Numbered from the stretch's first letter, positions 34,421 to 44,415 are shown. The stretch: DNA of 64,000 nucleotides from Caldilineaceae bacterium (GCA_022827195.1 JAJDTL010000018.1:124001-188000), one strand, 5' to 3'. Translations and numbers: made by a program. The notes: generated from the sequence alone by a model not told the origin.

Positions 34421-35398
34421 CTATCTCTCTTGGAAGTCTATATTATTGCACTGCATGCTCTCGGTCAGCGTCCTAACCCACTTCTCGGAAATGGGCGTGA
34501 GGTCATCGCCGGCGAAGTTGCTCTTGGAAAACACCTTCCCCCCACGTTGACCTACCTGCAATTCGGCAGGGCAGTTGACCATATAGATTTCGACCGTAAC
34601 AGGGAACCCCTTAAACTGTAGTTTCCCGTCTGCTCCTGGTCCACCGAAGGGAGTGAATTCCCAGACGCCATGCGGTTTACCTTCGTCCGTGGGACACCCC
34701 GTACAAACAGTCTGGCGCGGCTGGAAGAAGTATACGTGGACGCACATGTCATTGCGTTTGCCGCCCGCGCGATCGACAACGACCCCTTTGAAGATTGTGG
34801 CTGCTTCGTTCCTGTGACAATCGCCGCGATTGCCAATAAACCACTTGTACTGTGGCGCCGGCGGCTGTGTCGGCGCGGGAATGGGTGTCGCGGTTGGTGG
34901 AGGCGTGGGTGTGCGCGTCGGCTCGGCCGGAATCACGGCGGCTATCGCTACGTTTTGCGTGTTCCTGGGAACCACCAGCTGGCTGTATACCCAGCCTCTC
35001 ACCTCCTCCGACCTGTACTTGATTTCCCACCAGTCGCCTAGGCCGGGGTTCCTCCCGGTGACTTCGAACTCTTCGCCGGGGTAGGCCTGGCCGATGATCA
35101 AGTATAGCAGGCTCGGGCCGGCGCGAACGTTCATCTGGGTTGTGCCGATCGTCACCATCGGAGGCTCCGGCGTTGGCGTGGCAGCCGGGACGGCCGTTGC
35201 CGCCGGCTGGACCTGTGTCTGGGTCTGCTGAACGTTCTGACCTCCGCTTGCTTCAACCCCTGCGACTGCCGGAGTCAAGGTAAAGGTTGGCACCGGCGTA
35301 ATCGTGGGCCGGGGCGGCTCGACCTGCGCGCGCCGCGGGCCACAGGCGGCCAGCAAGAGAACGGCTATGACGATGGTCAGAAAATGTGTCCAGCGCAT
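34421..35398 (-). CDS. SH3b-domain lipoprotein
   Basis: A 325-residue lipoprotein. The signal has a clear lipobox L-A-A-C (Cys19), then a Thr/Pro-rich linker, then a bacterial SH3 domain (VTIGTTQMNVRAGPSLLY, YPGEEFEVTG, WWEIKYRSEEVRGWVYSQLV, about 85-155). A second Pro/Thr linker leads to a C-terminal domain of about 130 residues with several Cys (DCHRNEA, VCTGCPTDEG) that I do not recognise. The start at ATG 35398 has GGGAG upstream. An in-frame upstream ATG would add basic residues before the signal. SH3b domains usually bind cell-wall peptides. Confidence 0.82.
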   Translation of the reverse strand: MRWTHFLTIVIAVLLLAACGPRRAQVEPPRPTITPVPTFTLTPAVAGVEASGGQNVQQTQTQVQPAATAVPAATPTPEPPMVTIGTTQMNVRAGPSLLYLIIGQAYPGEEFEVTGRNPGLGDWWEIKYRSEEVRGWVYSQLVVPRNTQNVAIAAVIPAEPTRTPTPPPTATPIPAPTQPPAPQYKWFIGNRGDCHRNEAATIFKGVVVDRAGGKRNDMCVHVYFFQPRQTVCTGCPTDEGKPHGVWEFTPFGGPGADGKLQFKGFPVTVEIYMVNCPAELQVGQRGGKVFSKSNFAGDDLTPISEKWVRTLTESMQCNNIDFQER

Positions 35399-35517
35399 CG
35401 GTCGAAACTCCCGTCTGTGCAGTAGGCAGTTCGTCTTGCGGCATTGGCGGAGGCGCAAGATCGGCTAAATTGTATCACATGCCGCGACGAAGACTAAAGC
35501 GTCTGCGAAATCACCGG

Positions 35518-36981
35518 TCATTCTCGCCATACGTTCGGATCGGGTTCTTCCTGCTTCAAAAGCGAGGGGCCGGGCCCGGACTGGTCTGCACTGACTTGGA
35601 AGCTTCCGGCTTTAATCTCCACCACCCGGCAACGGGATGTATCTCGTATGCGCGTTTCCAACCAAGGCTCCAGATCTTTCGCCTTGATGCTGGTTGTTAT
35701 TACGGTCGGCTTCAAAGCGTCGTCAAAGCGGCTCATGAGCAACTGGCGAAGTCTTGCCTTGGCCCAAGGCGTAGCACTCTCAGAGCCAAGGTCGTCCAGA
35801 ACAAGCAGGGGTACGCGTTTCAACTCGTCGAAGCGGCGCTCGTAGGAGTCGGCCGACTGGGAGCTAAAGGTTGCCCGCAGGTAATCCAAGAGGTCGGAGA
35901 CGACCGCAAACAGAACTTCATGTTGCCCGACTGCGCTTTGAGCAAGGGATATTGCGGCGGCCAGGTGCGTTTTGCCGGCCCCATTGTCTCCCGTCAGGAC
36001 GAACCACCCCAGGGGGTTCTCGGCGTAGGCCTTTGCCTGGTTCAGCGCATCGCGCAAGCTGGAGAGCCCTTCTGGTGTTGTGTTTCTACGCCACTCTTCG
36101 AACGTCTCAAACGTCTGGGACGCGTGATGGGAGAGTGTACTCAGGCCGCCCTGACGCGCGTTGGCGCCGGCGCGGAAATCAGGCGCGGTAATGTGAATGC
36201 GGTCCACGAGCGTCACGTCCTGGAGGCGGCTGCGAAGGCGTGGGTCCAGGTATTCGATTCGCTGGTTTGTCGTCAATAGAGTTGGCAACTGGCTATTGTA
36301 GCGGTGATTCAGGATCTGGAACAGCTTTTCCTGCGCCCAGGGCGTCGCGCTGTGGGCACCCAGGTCGTCAAGGATGAGCAGCTCTGTGCTGCGTACTTCG
36401 TCGAAAAGCTCGTCGTAGCTGGCCTCGCTGTTGGGGCCGAATGTCATGCGCAGATGGTCCAACAGGTCGGGCGCGACGGCGAAAGTAGCGGGGCGGCCAA
36501 CATCCAGTCGCTGGTTGGCAACGGCAGCGGCCAAGTGAGTTTTTCCGCAGCCGTAGCCGCCGGTCAGGAGAAGCCAGCCGCTCGGTTCCTCGGCAAATGC
36601 GATTGCAGCATCCAAGAAGCGGCCGAGCCTTGCGCGCTCGTTGGGCGGCAACCACGCCAGCTCCGGATCGAAGGATTCAAACGTGAAGCGGGCCAGCGCA
36701 TCGTGTTCGTTTACCCCCAGGTACCGGCTCCTGCGCCTCTGACTCCGTTCTTCCAACTTACACCTGCAGGGGACAGGCGTGCCGTAATCGGGATGTCCCA
36801 ATGGCAGATCGTCGAGGACGAAGCCTGCCCCGCCGCAGCGTTCGCAAGGTTCAGCCTGGGCGCCCTGCAGCCTCTGTGAACGGGACGGCAGACCGGGCGG
36901 AGGGGACCGGTCCAGGTACGGTCGCCTTTCCGAACCAGACTCCGGCGTCAACTTTCGCAGCAACTCGCTGATCTCATCCAT
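35518..36981 (-). CDS. DnaC/DnaI-like helicase-loader protein with two tandem AAA+ domains
   Basis: A 487-residue cytoplasmic ATPase. The N-terminus has a zinc-binding cluster, Cys46, 49, 72 and 74, in CERCGGAGF ... PCRCK, like DnaI/DnaC family proteins. Two full IstB/DnaC-type AAA+ modules follow. Module 1 has Walker A GGYGCGKT (141-148), Walker B LLILDDLG (201-208), TTN sensor and Arg residues at 248-252. Module 2 has GDNGAGKT (331-338), LLVLDDLG (392-399), TTS sensor and Arg 444/446. Each is introduced by a TFE-x-F segment, so the second arose by duplication. Usual family members have one module. Its start overlaps the end of the DnaD-like gene by eight bases, and DnaB lies just upstream, which supports a helicase-loading role. 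Confidence 0.85.
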   Translation of the reverse strand: MDEISELLRKLTPESGSERRPYLDRSPPPGLPSRSQRLQGAQAEPCERCGGAGFVLDDLPLGHPDYGTPVPCRCKLEERSQRRRSRYLGVNEHDALARFTFESFDPELAWLPPNERARLGRFLDAAIAFAEEPSGWLLLTGGYGCGKTHLAAAVANQRLDVGRPATFAVAPDLLDHLRMTFGPNSEASYDELFDEVRSTELLILDDLGAHSATPWAQEKLFQILNHRYNSQLPTLLTTNQRIEYLDPRLRSRLQDVTLVDRIHITAPDFRAGANARQGGLSTLSHHASQTFETFEEWRRNTTPEGLSSLRDALNQAKAYAENPLGWFVLTGDNGAGKTHLAAAISLAQSAVGQHEVLFAVVSDLLDYLRATFSSQSADSYERRFDELKRVPLLVLDDLGSESATPWAKARLRQLLMSRFDDALKPTVITTSIKAKDLEPWLETRIRDTSRCRVVEIKAGSFQVSADQSGPGPSLLKQEEPDPNVWRE

Positions 36982-37684
36982 GTTGATTGTCCTTGCCCTC
37001 GGCTTCCCAGCGTCGCAGAACGGCCCGAATGTAGTTCAGATGGCGCTTGTTGTTGACCAGCGCGATCTCCATCGCCTCGACGATCCAATTGGGCGGGTAG
37101 CTCTTCTCAAGGTCCCTCAACTGGTCGGCGATCATGGCGGTCATCAGACCGAAGTTCTGCTCGTAGAGAACGAAAACATTGGGCCGCTGCACCTGCAGGC
37201 GCGCCTCCGCCGGCACGACGGCCTGAAGCTCGGCGAGCCTTCCCTGGCGGATGGCCGCGACCGACTGGCGGCCCTTGGCCGTATTGAGGAAATACCAGTC
37301 CTCTGAGCGAGGCTTCTCTCCGGAATCTTCCCCATCCAGTCCTAGCTGCGGCTGGCCGGACTCGACTTCCAGATGCAGAAGCGTGTTGCGCGCCACCGCG
37401 CGTTGCAGCGCGTCCTCGAGCGCGGCGAGCGGGCTACGCAGCTCGCTCTCCAGGTTGAGACTGTTCAGCAGCGTCTCGTCGCCGCGCATGTCCTCGCCGC
37501 GAATGAAGCGCAAATCGCCTTCCCGCTCGTTGAGTAGCCAGAAGAAGTAGATTGTCACCTTAAGCTCGGCCAGGTCATCGATCTGGGGTAACAGGTCGAC
37601 AAAGAAGAGGTCCGGCACGGTGACGGCCAGCATTTTTGCGTCTGGGAAGCCGATGAACCCCGGCTGCGTTTTGGTCATGCTCAA
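36974..37684 (-). CDS. DnaD-like primosome protein
   Basis: A 236-residue protein. The C-terminal 70 residues (about 155-228) match the DnaD/DnaB2 domain: [34 protein letters not shown], and the [14 protein letters not shown] end that binds DNA. The N-terminal part (about 20-110) is helical, with [20 protein letters not shown], and may be the winged helix. In Firmicutes, DnaD acts with DnaI at initiation and restart. The same pairing appears here, since the gene overlaps the loader gene by eight bases. Two starts exist, at 37684 and 37678. Confidence 0.82.
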   Translation of the reverse strand: MSMTKTQPGFIGFPDAKMLAVTVPDLFFVDLLPQIDDLAELKVTIYFFWLLNEREGDLRFIRGEDMRGDETLLNSLNLESELRSPLAALEDALQRAVARNTLLHLEVESGQPQLGLDGEDSGEKPRSEDWYFLNTAKGRQSVAAIRQGRLAELQAVVPAEARLQVQRPNVFVLYEQNFGLMTAMIADQLRDLEKSYPPNWIVEAMEIALVNNKRHLNYIRAVLRRWEAEGKDNQHG

Positions 37685-38172
37685 TCCGGGTCTAGCAAAA
37701 CAGGCGCGGTGGTAACGGAAAAGGCCCGACCTTCCGCGAGTGTCTCCAGGCTGAGACAGTTTGCGGTCCGAGATTCTGCCTCCATGCGGCCAAAACTCCC
37801 CAAGGGCATTCCTGATGTCTCATGGTGTCGCTTCATGATAATTCGCGGAAGTCCTTGGCTAGCTCGCTTGTTCGCGTTGGCACTGCTCCGTCGCCGGGGG
37901 TCCTGACGGATGGCGCCGGCAACAGATTGGCGATCCACGAAGGACACGAAATCACACGAATTGCGGGGTCGCGGGCGGTCATTTTCTTTCAGGGCTGGTT
38001 GACAATTGTCTGGACTCAGATTCATCTGTTTCACTCAGCTGACACAGTTCACTGCTGCGGCTCAGGCAACGGCCTTCGATCCAAGAAACAAGGGAACGGG
38101 AGCTGGAAATGTAGGCAGATAACCTGCCGATGACGACTCTTGCTGACCAGTCATTGGAAGTGACAACGATCC
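37685..38172. other. Intergenic region between DnaD-like gene and dnaB
   Basis: No gene is convincing in these 488 bases. Open frames on both strands are short and unlike any family. One small repeat is present at 37935-37960, where CACGAA occurs three times spaced by a few bases. A TTGACA at 37999-38004 has no fitting -10. Promoter elements for the minus-strand DnaD/loader genes should lie here but are not clear. Confidence 0.5.
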
Positions 38173-39537
38173 CTAGTATTCCAGGTCCTCGCGCCGCAGC
38201 TCCAGGTCGCGGAACTGTGTCAACTCCTTGCGGAAGTATAGGCTGACGGTGCCGGTGGTTCCGTGCCGGTGCTTGGCAACCATCAGGTCGGCGATGTTCT
38301 GGCGGTCGGTCTCCTCATTGTAGTAGTCCTCACGGTAGACGAAGATGACGACGTCTGAGTCCTGCTCAATCGACCCGCTCTCGCGCAGGTCGGACAGCAC
38401 GGGCTTGTTGTTTGCGCGGCTCTCGACGGCGCGGCTGAGCTGGCTGAGCGCGATGACGGGCACATTCAACTCGCGGGCCAAGCCCTTGAGCGAGCGGCTG
38501 ATGAAGCTGATCTCCTGCTGACGGTTTTCGCCGCGGTGCCCGCTGCCCCCGCCCGACATCAGCTGCATGTAGTCTACGAGGATCAGATCGATGCCATGCT
38601 CGGCGTAGAGACGGCGGGCCTTGGTGCGGATCTCCACCATCGTCGCGCCTGGTGTGTCGTCGATGAAGATTTTGGAGCCGGCCAGCGTGTTGGCCGCATC
38701 GACCAAGACTGGCCACTCCTCTTCGTCGATTTGACCGAGGCGCAGGCGGTGGCTGTCGATGGCAGTCTCGATAGCGAGCAGGCGTTGGACGACCTGCTCG
38801 CTGCTCATTTCGAGACTGAAGACGGCGACGCGCGCATTATGGCGCATGGCTGCGTTCTGCGCGATCGAGAGACCCAGGCTGGACTTGCCCATGCCAGGGC
38901 GGCCGGCAACGATGATCAGGTCGCTCTTCTGAAAGCCGCCGAGCATCTTGTCGAGGAGCACAAATCCGGTGGGAACGCCCATCATCCGGTCCTGATGGCG
39001 GGCGAGAAAGTCGATCTGATCGACGACGTCGGGCATCAGCTTGGCGAGCGGCGTGAGATCGCGGTGGATGCGGCTCTCGCTGATGCCGAAAATGAGGCGC
39101 TCGGCCCTGTCAACCACATCGTCAGTGTCGTTGCTTTCGTCGTACGCCATTTCGGCGATCTGACCGGCGGCGTTGATCAGGCGCCGCAGAGTGGCCGTGC
39201 GCTCGACGATGCGCGCGTAGTGGTCCACGTAGATGGCCGTCGGCGTGCTGTTGATCAGCTCCGTGATGTAGGCCGGGCCGCCGACACCGTCCAATTGCTC
39301 ATTGCGCTCCAGTTCATCGACCAGCGTCACGAAATCGGCCGGCTCGCGCCGTTCATACAGCGCCAAAAGCGCGCTGTATATCCACTGGTGGCGTTCGCGA
39401 TAGAAGTCGGTATCGCGCAGCGTTGTGGAAACCTTGATGATGGCGTCAGGATCGATCAGAAGGGAGCCGAGCACTGCCTGCTCCGCTTCCAGATTGGCGG
39501 GGACGGTCTTTATCGGGGATTCAGCTGTTTCGCTCAT
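38173..39537 (-). CDS. dnaB: Replicative DNA helicase DnaB
   Basis: A 454-residue hexameric helicase that unwinds DNA at the fork. The N-terminal helical domain (about 13-115) begins [13 protein letters not shown]. The RecA-like domain has Walker [10 protein letters not shown] (about 216-224), Walker [10 protein letters not shown], and DnaB motifs [23 protein letters not shown]-type, and [12 protein letters not shown] followed by YREDYY. All expected motifs are present and there is no intein. The DnaD-like and loader genes follow on the same strand. Confidence 0.96.
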   Translation of the reverse strand: MSETAESPIKTVPANLEAEQAVLGSLLIDPDAIIKVSTTLRDTDFYRERHQWIYSALLALYERREPADFVTLVDELERNEQLDGVGGPAYITELINSTPTAIYVDHYARIVERTATLRRLINAAGQIAEMAYDESNDTDDVVDRAERLIFGISESRIHRDLTPLAKLMPDVVDQIDFLARHQDRMMGVPTGFVLLDKMLGGFQKSDLIIVAGRPGMGKSSLGLSIAQNAAMRHNARVAVFSLEMSSEQVVQRLLAIETAIDSHRLRLGQIDEEEWPVLVDAANTLAGSKIFIDDTPGATMVEIRTKARRLYAEHGIDLILVDYMQLMSGGGSGHRGENRQQEISFISRSLKGLARELNVPVIALSQLSRAVESRANNKPVLSDLRESGSIEQDSDVVIFVYREDYYNEETDRQNIADLMVAKHRHGTTGTVSLYFRKELTQFRDLELRREDLEY

Positions 39538-39861
39538 CGTCAGGGTTGGTACTGTAGATCAGTTCGGTCCATTTCTGGGCATCGCCTACCGCCCAGCCAA
39601 ATCTGGCAGACCTTACTGCGCAAGTGGACCGCGTCTGGGCTGCAGCCGCCATGCGTCAGCTGTCTTGACCCGGCCTCCGGGCACGGGCGTACGGACCGTG
39701 CGTTGAGGTCTACCGCGCGTCAGGGAGCAAAAAACGGCGAGAACCGCATGGATGCGACTTCGCCGCCGTCTGAAACGCCGCCTCATTCAGTTGCGCAGTC
39801 AGCCCTTTCGCTCGGCTCTCTGCCATTTTGGGGGCGGGCGGCCAGCCCTTCGCCTGCCCGG
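39538..39861. other. Spacer between dnaB and the bifunctional nuclease gene
   Basis: A 324-base gap with no credible gene on either strand. An inverted repeat lies near 39832-39860 (GGGCGGGCG against CGCCTGCCC) but no T-run follows on the minus strand, so I do not call it a terminator. Confidence 0.4.
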
Positions 39862-40380
39862 CTAGTTGTCGATATCGAGTCCTTCGATGAAGTCGCGGAA
39901 AACATCCAGGTCTTCGTCGCCGGTTTCGCCCGGTTGCTCTTCCGGCGCCTCCCCGTCCCGGTCGAGCGGACCCAACTCCACTTCCGGTTCCATGCCTGCC
40001 TTCTCCATCACTTCGTCGGCAACATAGATTGGCACATTCACGCGCACTGCCAGCGCGACCGCGTCGCTGGGACGGCTATCGATTTCCAACGTTTCGCCTT
40101 TGGCTTCCAGAACGATTTCGGCGAAAAAGGTTTCGTTCTGCAGGTCGCTGATGACGACATGGGTGATTTCGCCGTCGAGTGACTCGGTAATCTGGCGCAG
40201 CAGATCGTGTGTCATCGGCCGGCCGGCCTCTATGCCCTGCAGTTGAATTGTGATGGCGTCGGCTTCGAATGGGCCGATCCAAATGGGAAGGTATCTTTCA
40301 CCGTTCTCTTCGCGCAGGACGACGATACGATGCTGGGACATCAGGCTGACGCGCACGCTATCGATCACAACTTCAATCAT
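39862..40380 (-). CDS. Bifunctional nuclease family protein (DUF151)
   Basis: A 172-residue protein of the bifunctional nuclease (BFN/DUF151) family. Typical sequence runs from [24 protein letters not shown] through [14 protein letters not shown] to [20 protein letters not shown], all strongly conserved in the family. Residues 130-172 form an acidic tail. Some plant homologues have nuclease activity, but the bacterial role is unsettled. A perfect TATAAT lies about 105 bases before the start codon. It precedes dnaB on the same strand but across a 324-base gap. Confidence 0.88.
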   Translation of the reverse strand: MIEVVIDSVRVSLMSQHRIVVLREENGERYLPIWIGPFEADAITIQLQGIEAGRPMTHDLLRQITESLDGEITHVVISDLQNETFFAEIVLEAKGETLEIDSRPSDAVALAVRVNVPIYVADEVMEKAGMEPEVELGPLDRDGEAPEEQPGETGDEDLDVFRDFIEGLDIDN

Positions 40381-40484
40381 TCCCGACTCCTGCTCTCGAC
40401 TGTCAAGAACTGGTCAACGATGTCTCTCACACATTCGTCCACATCTGCTGACGCTGCGATGTTCAACTGCGTGCGTCGAGCGGA

Positions 40485-40512
40485 ATTATAGCATAGCCGC
40501 GAAATGGCGCAA
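40485..40512 (-). promoter_or_regulatory. Candidate promoter of the bifunctional nuclease gene
   Basis: On the minus strand a perfect TATAAT (40490-40485) is preceded by TTGCGC at 16-base spacing. The start codon is about 105 bases downstream. Confidence 0.45.
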
Positions 40513-40532
40513 AGTGATCTGCTGGAAGGGCC

Positions 40533-40570
40533 GAAAATCGGAACTCGAAACTTCGAAACTCGAACGGCGG
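40533..40570. repeat. Copy 1 of a direct repeat flanking the sugar dehydrogenase gene
   Basis: GAAAATCGGAACTCGAAAC at 40533-40551 recurs exactly at 42837-42855. Both copies continue into CTCGAACG-x-CGG. Copy 1 has an extra TTCGAAA. Internally it is built from near-heptamer ACTCGAA words. Confidence 0.8.
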
Positions 40571-40571
40571 A

Positions 40572-40707
40572 GCTGGAGTCGCGCACGCACGTTGGGTCCG
40601 CCCTGCTGCGCGGTGACGACAAGCTGGAGTCGCGCAGACACGGTCACTCCGCCTGGCTGGCGCGGGCGACAAGCTGGAATCGCGCACGCACGGTGGCGCT
40701 ACTTCAG
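40572..40707. repeat. Imperfect tandem repeat, about 50-base unit, 2.7 copies
   Basis: Units begin at 40572, 40623 and 40673, each starting GCTGGA(A/G)TCGCGCA. Unit 1 is 51 bases, unit 2 is 50, and unit 3 breaks off after about 35. No gene lies here: the 40381-41076 interval otherwise contains only short frames without similarity. Confidence 0.75.
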
Positions 40708-41076
40708 GGGGTGCTTTGCGGGGCCAGTCCCCACGCACTAGGCAGGGCCGAAGGCGCGACCGCCCAAACTGCGGGGGCCGGTGGTCAGCGGACAGGAACC
40801 GCAGGGGGCGGTGGACGTCATGTTTCGAGCACGGCACGGCGGGGAAGGGGTGGAATCAAGAGGGGACGTAGCCTGCTGAGGTTTCAGTTTTCGGTTCTGA
40901 CGAAGAGCGATTATCGCGAATTGCGGACTGTGATATGATGGTAAGACACGGTCGAAACAAATGCGTAAGCCGGCGCATCAGAAGCCAGGAATGCCCCCCC
41001 ACACAGCGAAAGCGGGCAGCCAAAGACCCGGATTGGCGGGTAGGTCGCGCTCGCCTCGCAAAGGGGTTTTACAATA

Positions 41077-42810
41077 ATGAAGACCGGTTTCACGCATTCA
41101 GTCGGGCTCCTTGCCCTGTTGTGTACCAGCGCATGCACTCTAATCACCTCTCGCGAGCCCGCTGCGACGCCTTCGCGGTCCGACCCGCCTGCCGTCATCC
41201 TGATTCCGGAAGAGGCCGCCGCGCCCGAACCATTGTCGGTTTTGACAGCGTCGCAGGTGACGGAAAGTCCCGGGCCAGCCTCGCGACAGGCAGAGAATGT
41301 TGCAATTGCAGGTGTCGCACAGGCCTCGGCCAACGGAGAAGAAGCACGGCTGGCTATTGATGGCGACCCTGAAACACACTGGAACGCCAATCTCCATGGG
41401 ATGCAGTGGCTTACGGTGTCACTTGATGCGCTCCATCTGACGGCGCGCATCGAGTTGGTCGTGGAGCAGTCGCCTGCCGGACCTACAACGCATGAGGTCT
41501 GGCTGGGAAACGGGACCGGAATGCAAACGTTGCACCGGCGGTTTTCCGAACAGTACACGGAACAGGGGCAAGTGCTGACGATCGAACTGGACCCGCCTGT
41601 CCGCGTCGATGCGGTGTCGATACTTACGCTCAGCAGTCCGAGCTGGGTCGCCTGGGGAGAGGCGCGTGTGATAGGCGTCGAGGCTGAAGAGCCGCAGCGA
41701 CCCGAAGGAGATTGGGCGTGGAGGCTGCAGAGAGTTGCCGGCGGGCTTGAGAAACCGGTCCACCTGGCACATGCCGGGGACGGCAGCGGGCGCCTCTTTG
41801 TCGTTGAGCATCCCGGCCGCATCCGAATTGTGAAGGACGGTTCGGTTGCGGAGAGGCCGTTTCTGGACATAACGGACCGCGTCAAGTGCTGTGGCGAAGA
41901 GGGGCTTGTCGGGCTTGCGTTTCCGGCGGGTTACGCCAACACGGGGCTCTTCTACGTGGGATACACAAACGCCGCGGGTGCGACAACGGTAAGTCGATTT
42001 GCGTCGACAAGCGACCCGGACGCGGCAGATCCCGGTAGCGAGGAGGTGTTATTGACTGTGAGCCAGCCGCGGGATAACCACAACGGCGGGCACATGGCGT
42101 TCGGTCCGCGGGACGGCTACCTCTACATTGGCATCGGCGACGGCGGTGAGACCGGAGTCGTCGTCACGCCAGGACTAGGGCCCGACACGCTATTGGGCAA
42201 GATTCTGCGAATCGATGTGGGGTCGGGCCCTGAGCCGTACCGCGTGCCGTCGGAGAATCCCTTTTTTGGCGACGCCGGCTTTCGAAGTGAGATTTGGGCG
42301 TCTGGCGTACGAAACCCCTGGGGTTTCGCCTTTGACCCAACGACCGGCGACCTGTACATCACCGACGTGGGCGACACACTTCATGAGGAGATAAACTTCC
42401 AGCCTGCGTCGAGCGCAGGGGGTGAGGATTACGGATGGCCGGCGATGGAAGGCCACGTCTGTTCACCTTTCTTTCCCACAAATTGCAGCGCCGACGGTTT
42501 GACGTTGCCTGTGGCGGCTTACGGTCATTCGCAAGGCTGCGCAATTGTCGGAGGCGCGGTCTACCGTGGAGCGAAACACGCTCACCTGAACGGTGCCTTC
42601 GTCTACGGTGATTTCTGTAGCGGCCGAATCTGGGCGCTGAAACGGTCACAGGACTCAAACGCAGGCTTTCGGCAGGATAGGTGGCAGAGCGAACTGCTGC
42701 TGCTTGGGCAGGCAGCCGTTCCGATGAGCAAGGTCGGAGTCGGCGAAGACGGCAGCCTGTATGCCTTGAACTACATGACCGGCTCGCTCTACGAGTTAAC
42801 TGATCGGTAG
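41077..42810 (+). CDS. Exported PQQ-type glucose/sorbosone dehydrogenase with discoidin-like domain
   Basis: A 577-residue exported protein. The signal peptide ends in a possible but weak lipobox (T-S-A-C near residue 20). Residues about 80-200 resemble an F5/8 type C (discoidin) sugar-binding domain: AIDGDPETHWNA and VDAVSILTLSS. The rest is a six-bladed glucose/sorbosone dehydrogenase propeller: GLEKPVHLAHAGDGSGRLFVVEHPG, CCGEEGLVGLAFP, DNHNGGHMAFGPRDGYLYIGIGDGG and the Arg/Asn-rich RNPWGFAFD. These enzymes oxidise sugars using PQQ. The discoidin module may hold it to a polysaccharide. The gene is isolated, with repeats on both sides. Confidence 0.87.
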   Translation: MKTGFTHSVGLLALLCTSACTLITSREPAATPSRSDPPAVILIPEEAAAPEPLSVLTASQVTESPGPASRQAENVAIAGVAQASANGEEARLAIDGDPETHWNANLHGMQWLTVSLDALHLTARIELVVEQSPAGPTTHEVWLGNGTGMQTLHRRFSEQYTEQGQVLTIELDPPVRVDAVSILTLSSPSWVAWGEARVIGVEAEEPQRPEGDWAWRLQRVAGGLEKPVHLAHAGDGSGRLFVVEHPGRIRIVKDGSVAERPFLDITDRVKCCGEEGLVGLAFPAGYANTGLFYVGYTNAAGATTVSRFASTSDPDAADPGSEEVLLTVSQPRDNHNGGHMAFGPRDGYLYIGIGDGGETGVVVTPGLGPDTLLGKILRIDVGSGPEPYRVPSENPFFGDAGFRSEIWASGVRNPWGFAFDPTTGDLYITDVGDTLHEEINFQPASSAGGEDYGWPAMEGHVCSPFFPTNCSADGLTLPVAAYGHSQGCAIVGGAVYRGAKHAHLNGAFVYGDFCSGRIWALKRSQDSNAGFRQDRWQSELLLLGQAAVPMSKVGVGEDGSLYALNYMTGSLYELTDR

Positions 42811-43368
42811 CGTGTCCGAGTCGTTGGCTGTATGTTGAAAATCGGAACTCGAAACTCGAACGACGGTCTGATGCACACAGTACGGCGTGGGACGGTCGAG
42901 GCTCGAAACTCTAAGGGCTGCCCCTTGCACACGTTTTGGCTTGGGGTTTTTGCGAAGACCCGGGCTTGCGGCAGCCGTTTGCGGGCAGTGCCTGTGGGCA
43001 GGGAGAGTCCAGCAAGTGTCCACTTCGTGCAAAGACGGGTCAACTAGCGGAAAGATCTGGGAATTTACGGGGATCGAGGCTCCGGCTCAATTGGGGGAAT
43101 CTACCTGGCCACAGGAACCCGAGAGCAAGGTTAAACAAGGCCTTTCTTCGGGTAGATTCGTCCTTCTGCGGGGAATGATTTGAAAAGCTAACCGAGTTCG
43201 GGCACCCGTATTCGCAAAGGAACCAGTTCGGCTCTCAGGCTTTTGCCTAAGTTTGGAGCCCTCGCCGCCGGCGATGAGCAGTTGCGGAGCAGAGTGGACT
43301 TTTGCCTTGACGCTCCGGCACTGTTCTTTCTCTCAGAGGCCGGTAATCCCGCCCTGGCAGCCGGCTGG
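42811..43368. other. Intergenic region with direct-repeat copy and no gene
   Basis: These 558 bases hold the second copy of the flanking repeat near 42837 and a further CTCGAAAC match near 42902. Open frames are short, mutually overlapping and without recognisable similarity. Confidence 0.5.
42837..42866. repeat. Copy 2 of a direct repeat flanking the sugar dehydrogenase gene
   Basis: Identical to 40533-40551 over 19 bases and similar for about 10 more. It starts 27 bases after the dehydrogenase stop codon. Confidence 0.8.
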
Positions 43369-44118
43369 CTACCAGGTTACGTGGGTGACACCGTCGTGCT
43401 CGTCAACCGTGAATACGTAAGGCTTGTTCTGCGCGGTATCCGAGTCTTCGTAGTAGGTGCTGATTCGAAGCAGCTCCTGGTCGGGCAGGTATTCGACAAC
43501 GACCGACTTGGAAGTCAGCGGGTTCTGGCCGCGGTATAGTTCGATTGGTACGGTTCCGGTCGGATGCAGCTCGGACAGCGTGTCGACTGTTGCCAGGAAG
43601 GGCCCGGTATCCGTCTGGTCGGTGCCGATAAAGTAGTACTGGTAGCCGTCCTCGACGATGCAAAGTTGAGCCGGCGTTGCCTGGTGCATCACGATGCAGT
43701 TTGCTGATTCGACCGATTCGACCCAGCTCGAGTATTGGCCAAAACAGTCCGGTCTTCGGGTCTTAGGCCCGGTAAAAATGTGAATTCTGTCTGATGTCTG
43801 GGGCGGGACGGGTCGATCGATTAGGCCGACCAGCTCCATTGCGTTCAGGCAGTCCGCCTTTGGCGTGGGAGTGGGCGTCGGAGTCGGCGTTGGTGTTGGT
43901 GTAGGCGTCGAATTTCTGGGAGGGCCGGAGTGTTTCGGGCCGGCATCGCCGAAAAAAGTAGAGCGGTCGCGGTGCGCATTGTGCGCCTGTACGCCGACCG
44001 CGAACAGGATCAGAAGAGTCAGCGCTCCAGCGCCGGCGGCCAAGGCGCCCCTGGAGGTCAGGAGCCTCCGGGAGTTGGACGAATACGAGGCGAGAGGGAA
44101 TTTTGGTTGTTTGGACAT
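43369..44118 (-). CDS. Hypothetical membrane-anchored protein with Thr-Pro linker
   Basis: A 249-residue protein that I do not recognise. A basic N-terminus precedes one transmembrane segment (GALAAGAGALTLLILFAVGV, about 24-44), so it is a single-pass or signal-anchored protein. A run of eight Thr-Pro pairs (about 71-86) is a flexible linker. The remaining 160 residues are probably a globular outer domain with four Cys (about residues 90, 121, 137 and 149), which could form disulfides. The linker codons form a small simple-sequence repeat near 43864-43910. It stands between two plus-strand genes and has no partners on its strand. Confidence 0.7.
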   Translation of the reverse strand: MSKQPKFPLASYSSNSRRLLTSRGALAAGAGALTLLILFAVGVQAHNAHRDRSTFFGDAGPKHSGPPRNSTPTPTPTPTPTPTPTPKADCLNAMELVGLIDRPVPPQTSDRIHIFTGPKTRRPDCFGQYSSWVESVESANCIVMHQATPAQLCIVEDGYQYYFIGTDQTDTGPFLATVDTLSELHPTGTVPIELYRGQNPLTSKSVVVEYLPDQELLRISTYYEDSDTAQNKPYVFTVDEHDGVTHVTW

Positions 44119-44415
44119 TTTTTTGGTGTGAATCCGATGTTTCTTTCAAGACCCGGACTTCACAATGCCCAAGTTGGGCACCGTCTGTGAAGACTCGATT
44201 GGCCTGGCGTCAGCACCGGCTTCTTTCAAACCGGCCGGTGTTAATCGCCGATACAGTCGGCCGAATCGTACAGTTCAGATTAAGCGGGCAGCGCGGCAAC
44301 AGTCAAGTAGAATCAGATTCAGGGGCGTCGTAAATTGGGCGTTTCGGAGCGAAATGCGCGAATCGTCGAAATGGCGTAGGCAAAATGCCGCAGGTACATC
44401 GAAAACGGGTCCGCG

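Noticed and set aside
35518-36981. IstB transposase helper of an insertion sequence
   Set aside because: There is no transposase gene or inverted repeat, and the neighbours are dnaB and a DnaD-like gene.
39832-39860. Terminator after the bifunctional nuclease gene
   Set aside because: The inverted repeat is present but no T-run follows on the minus strand.
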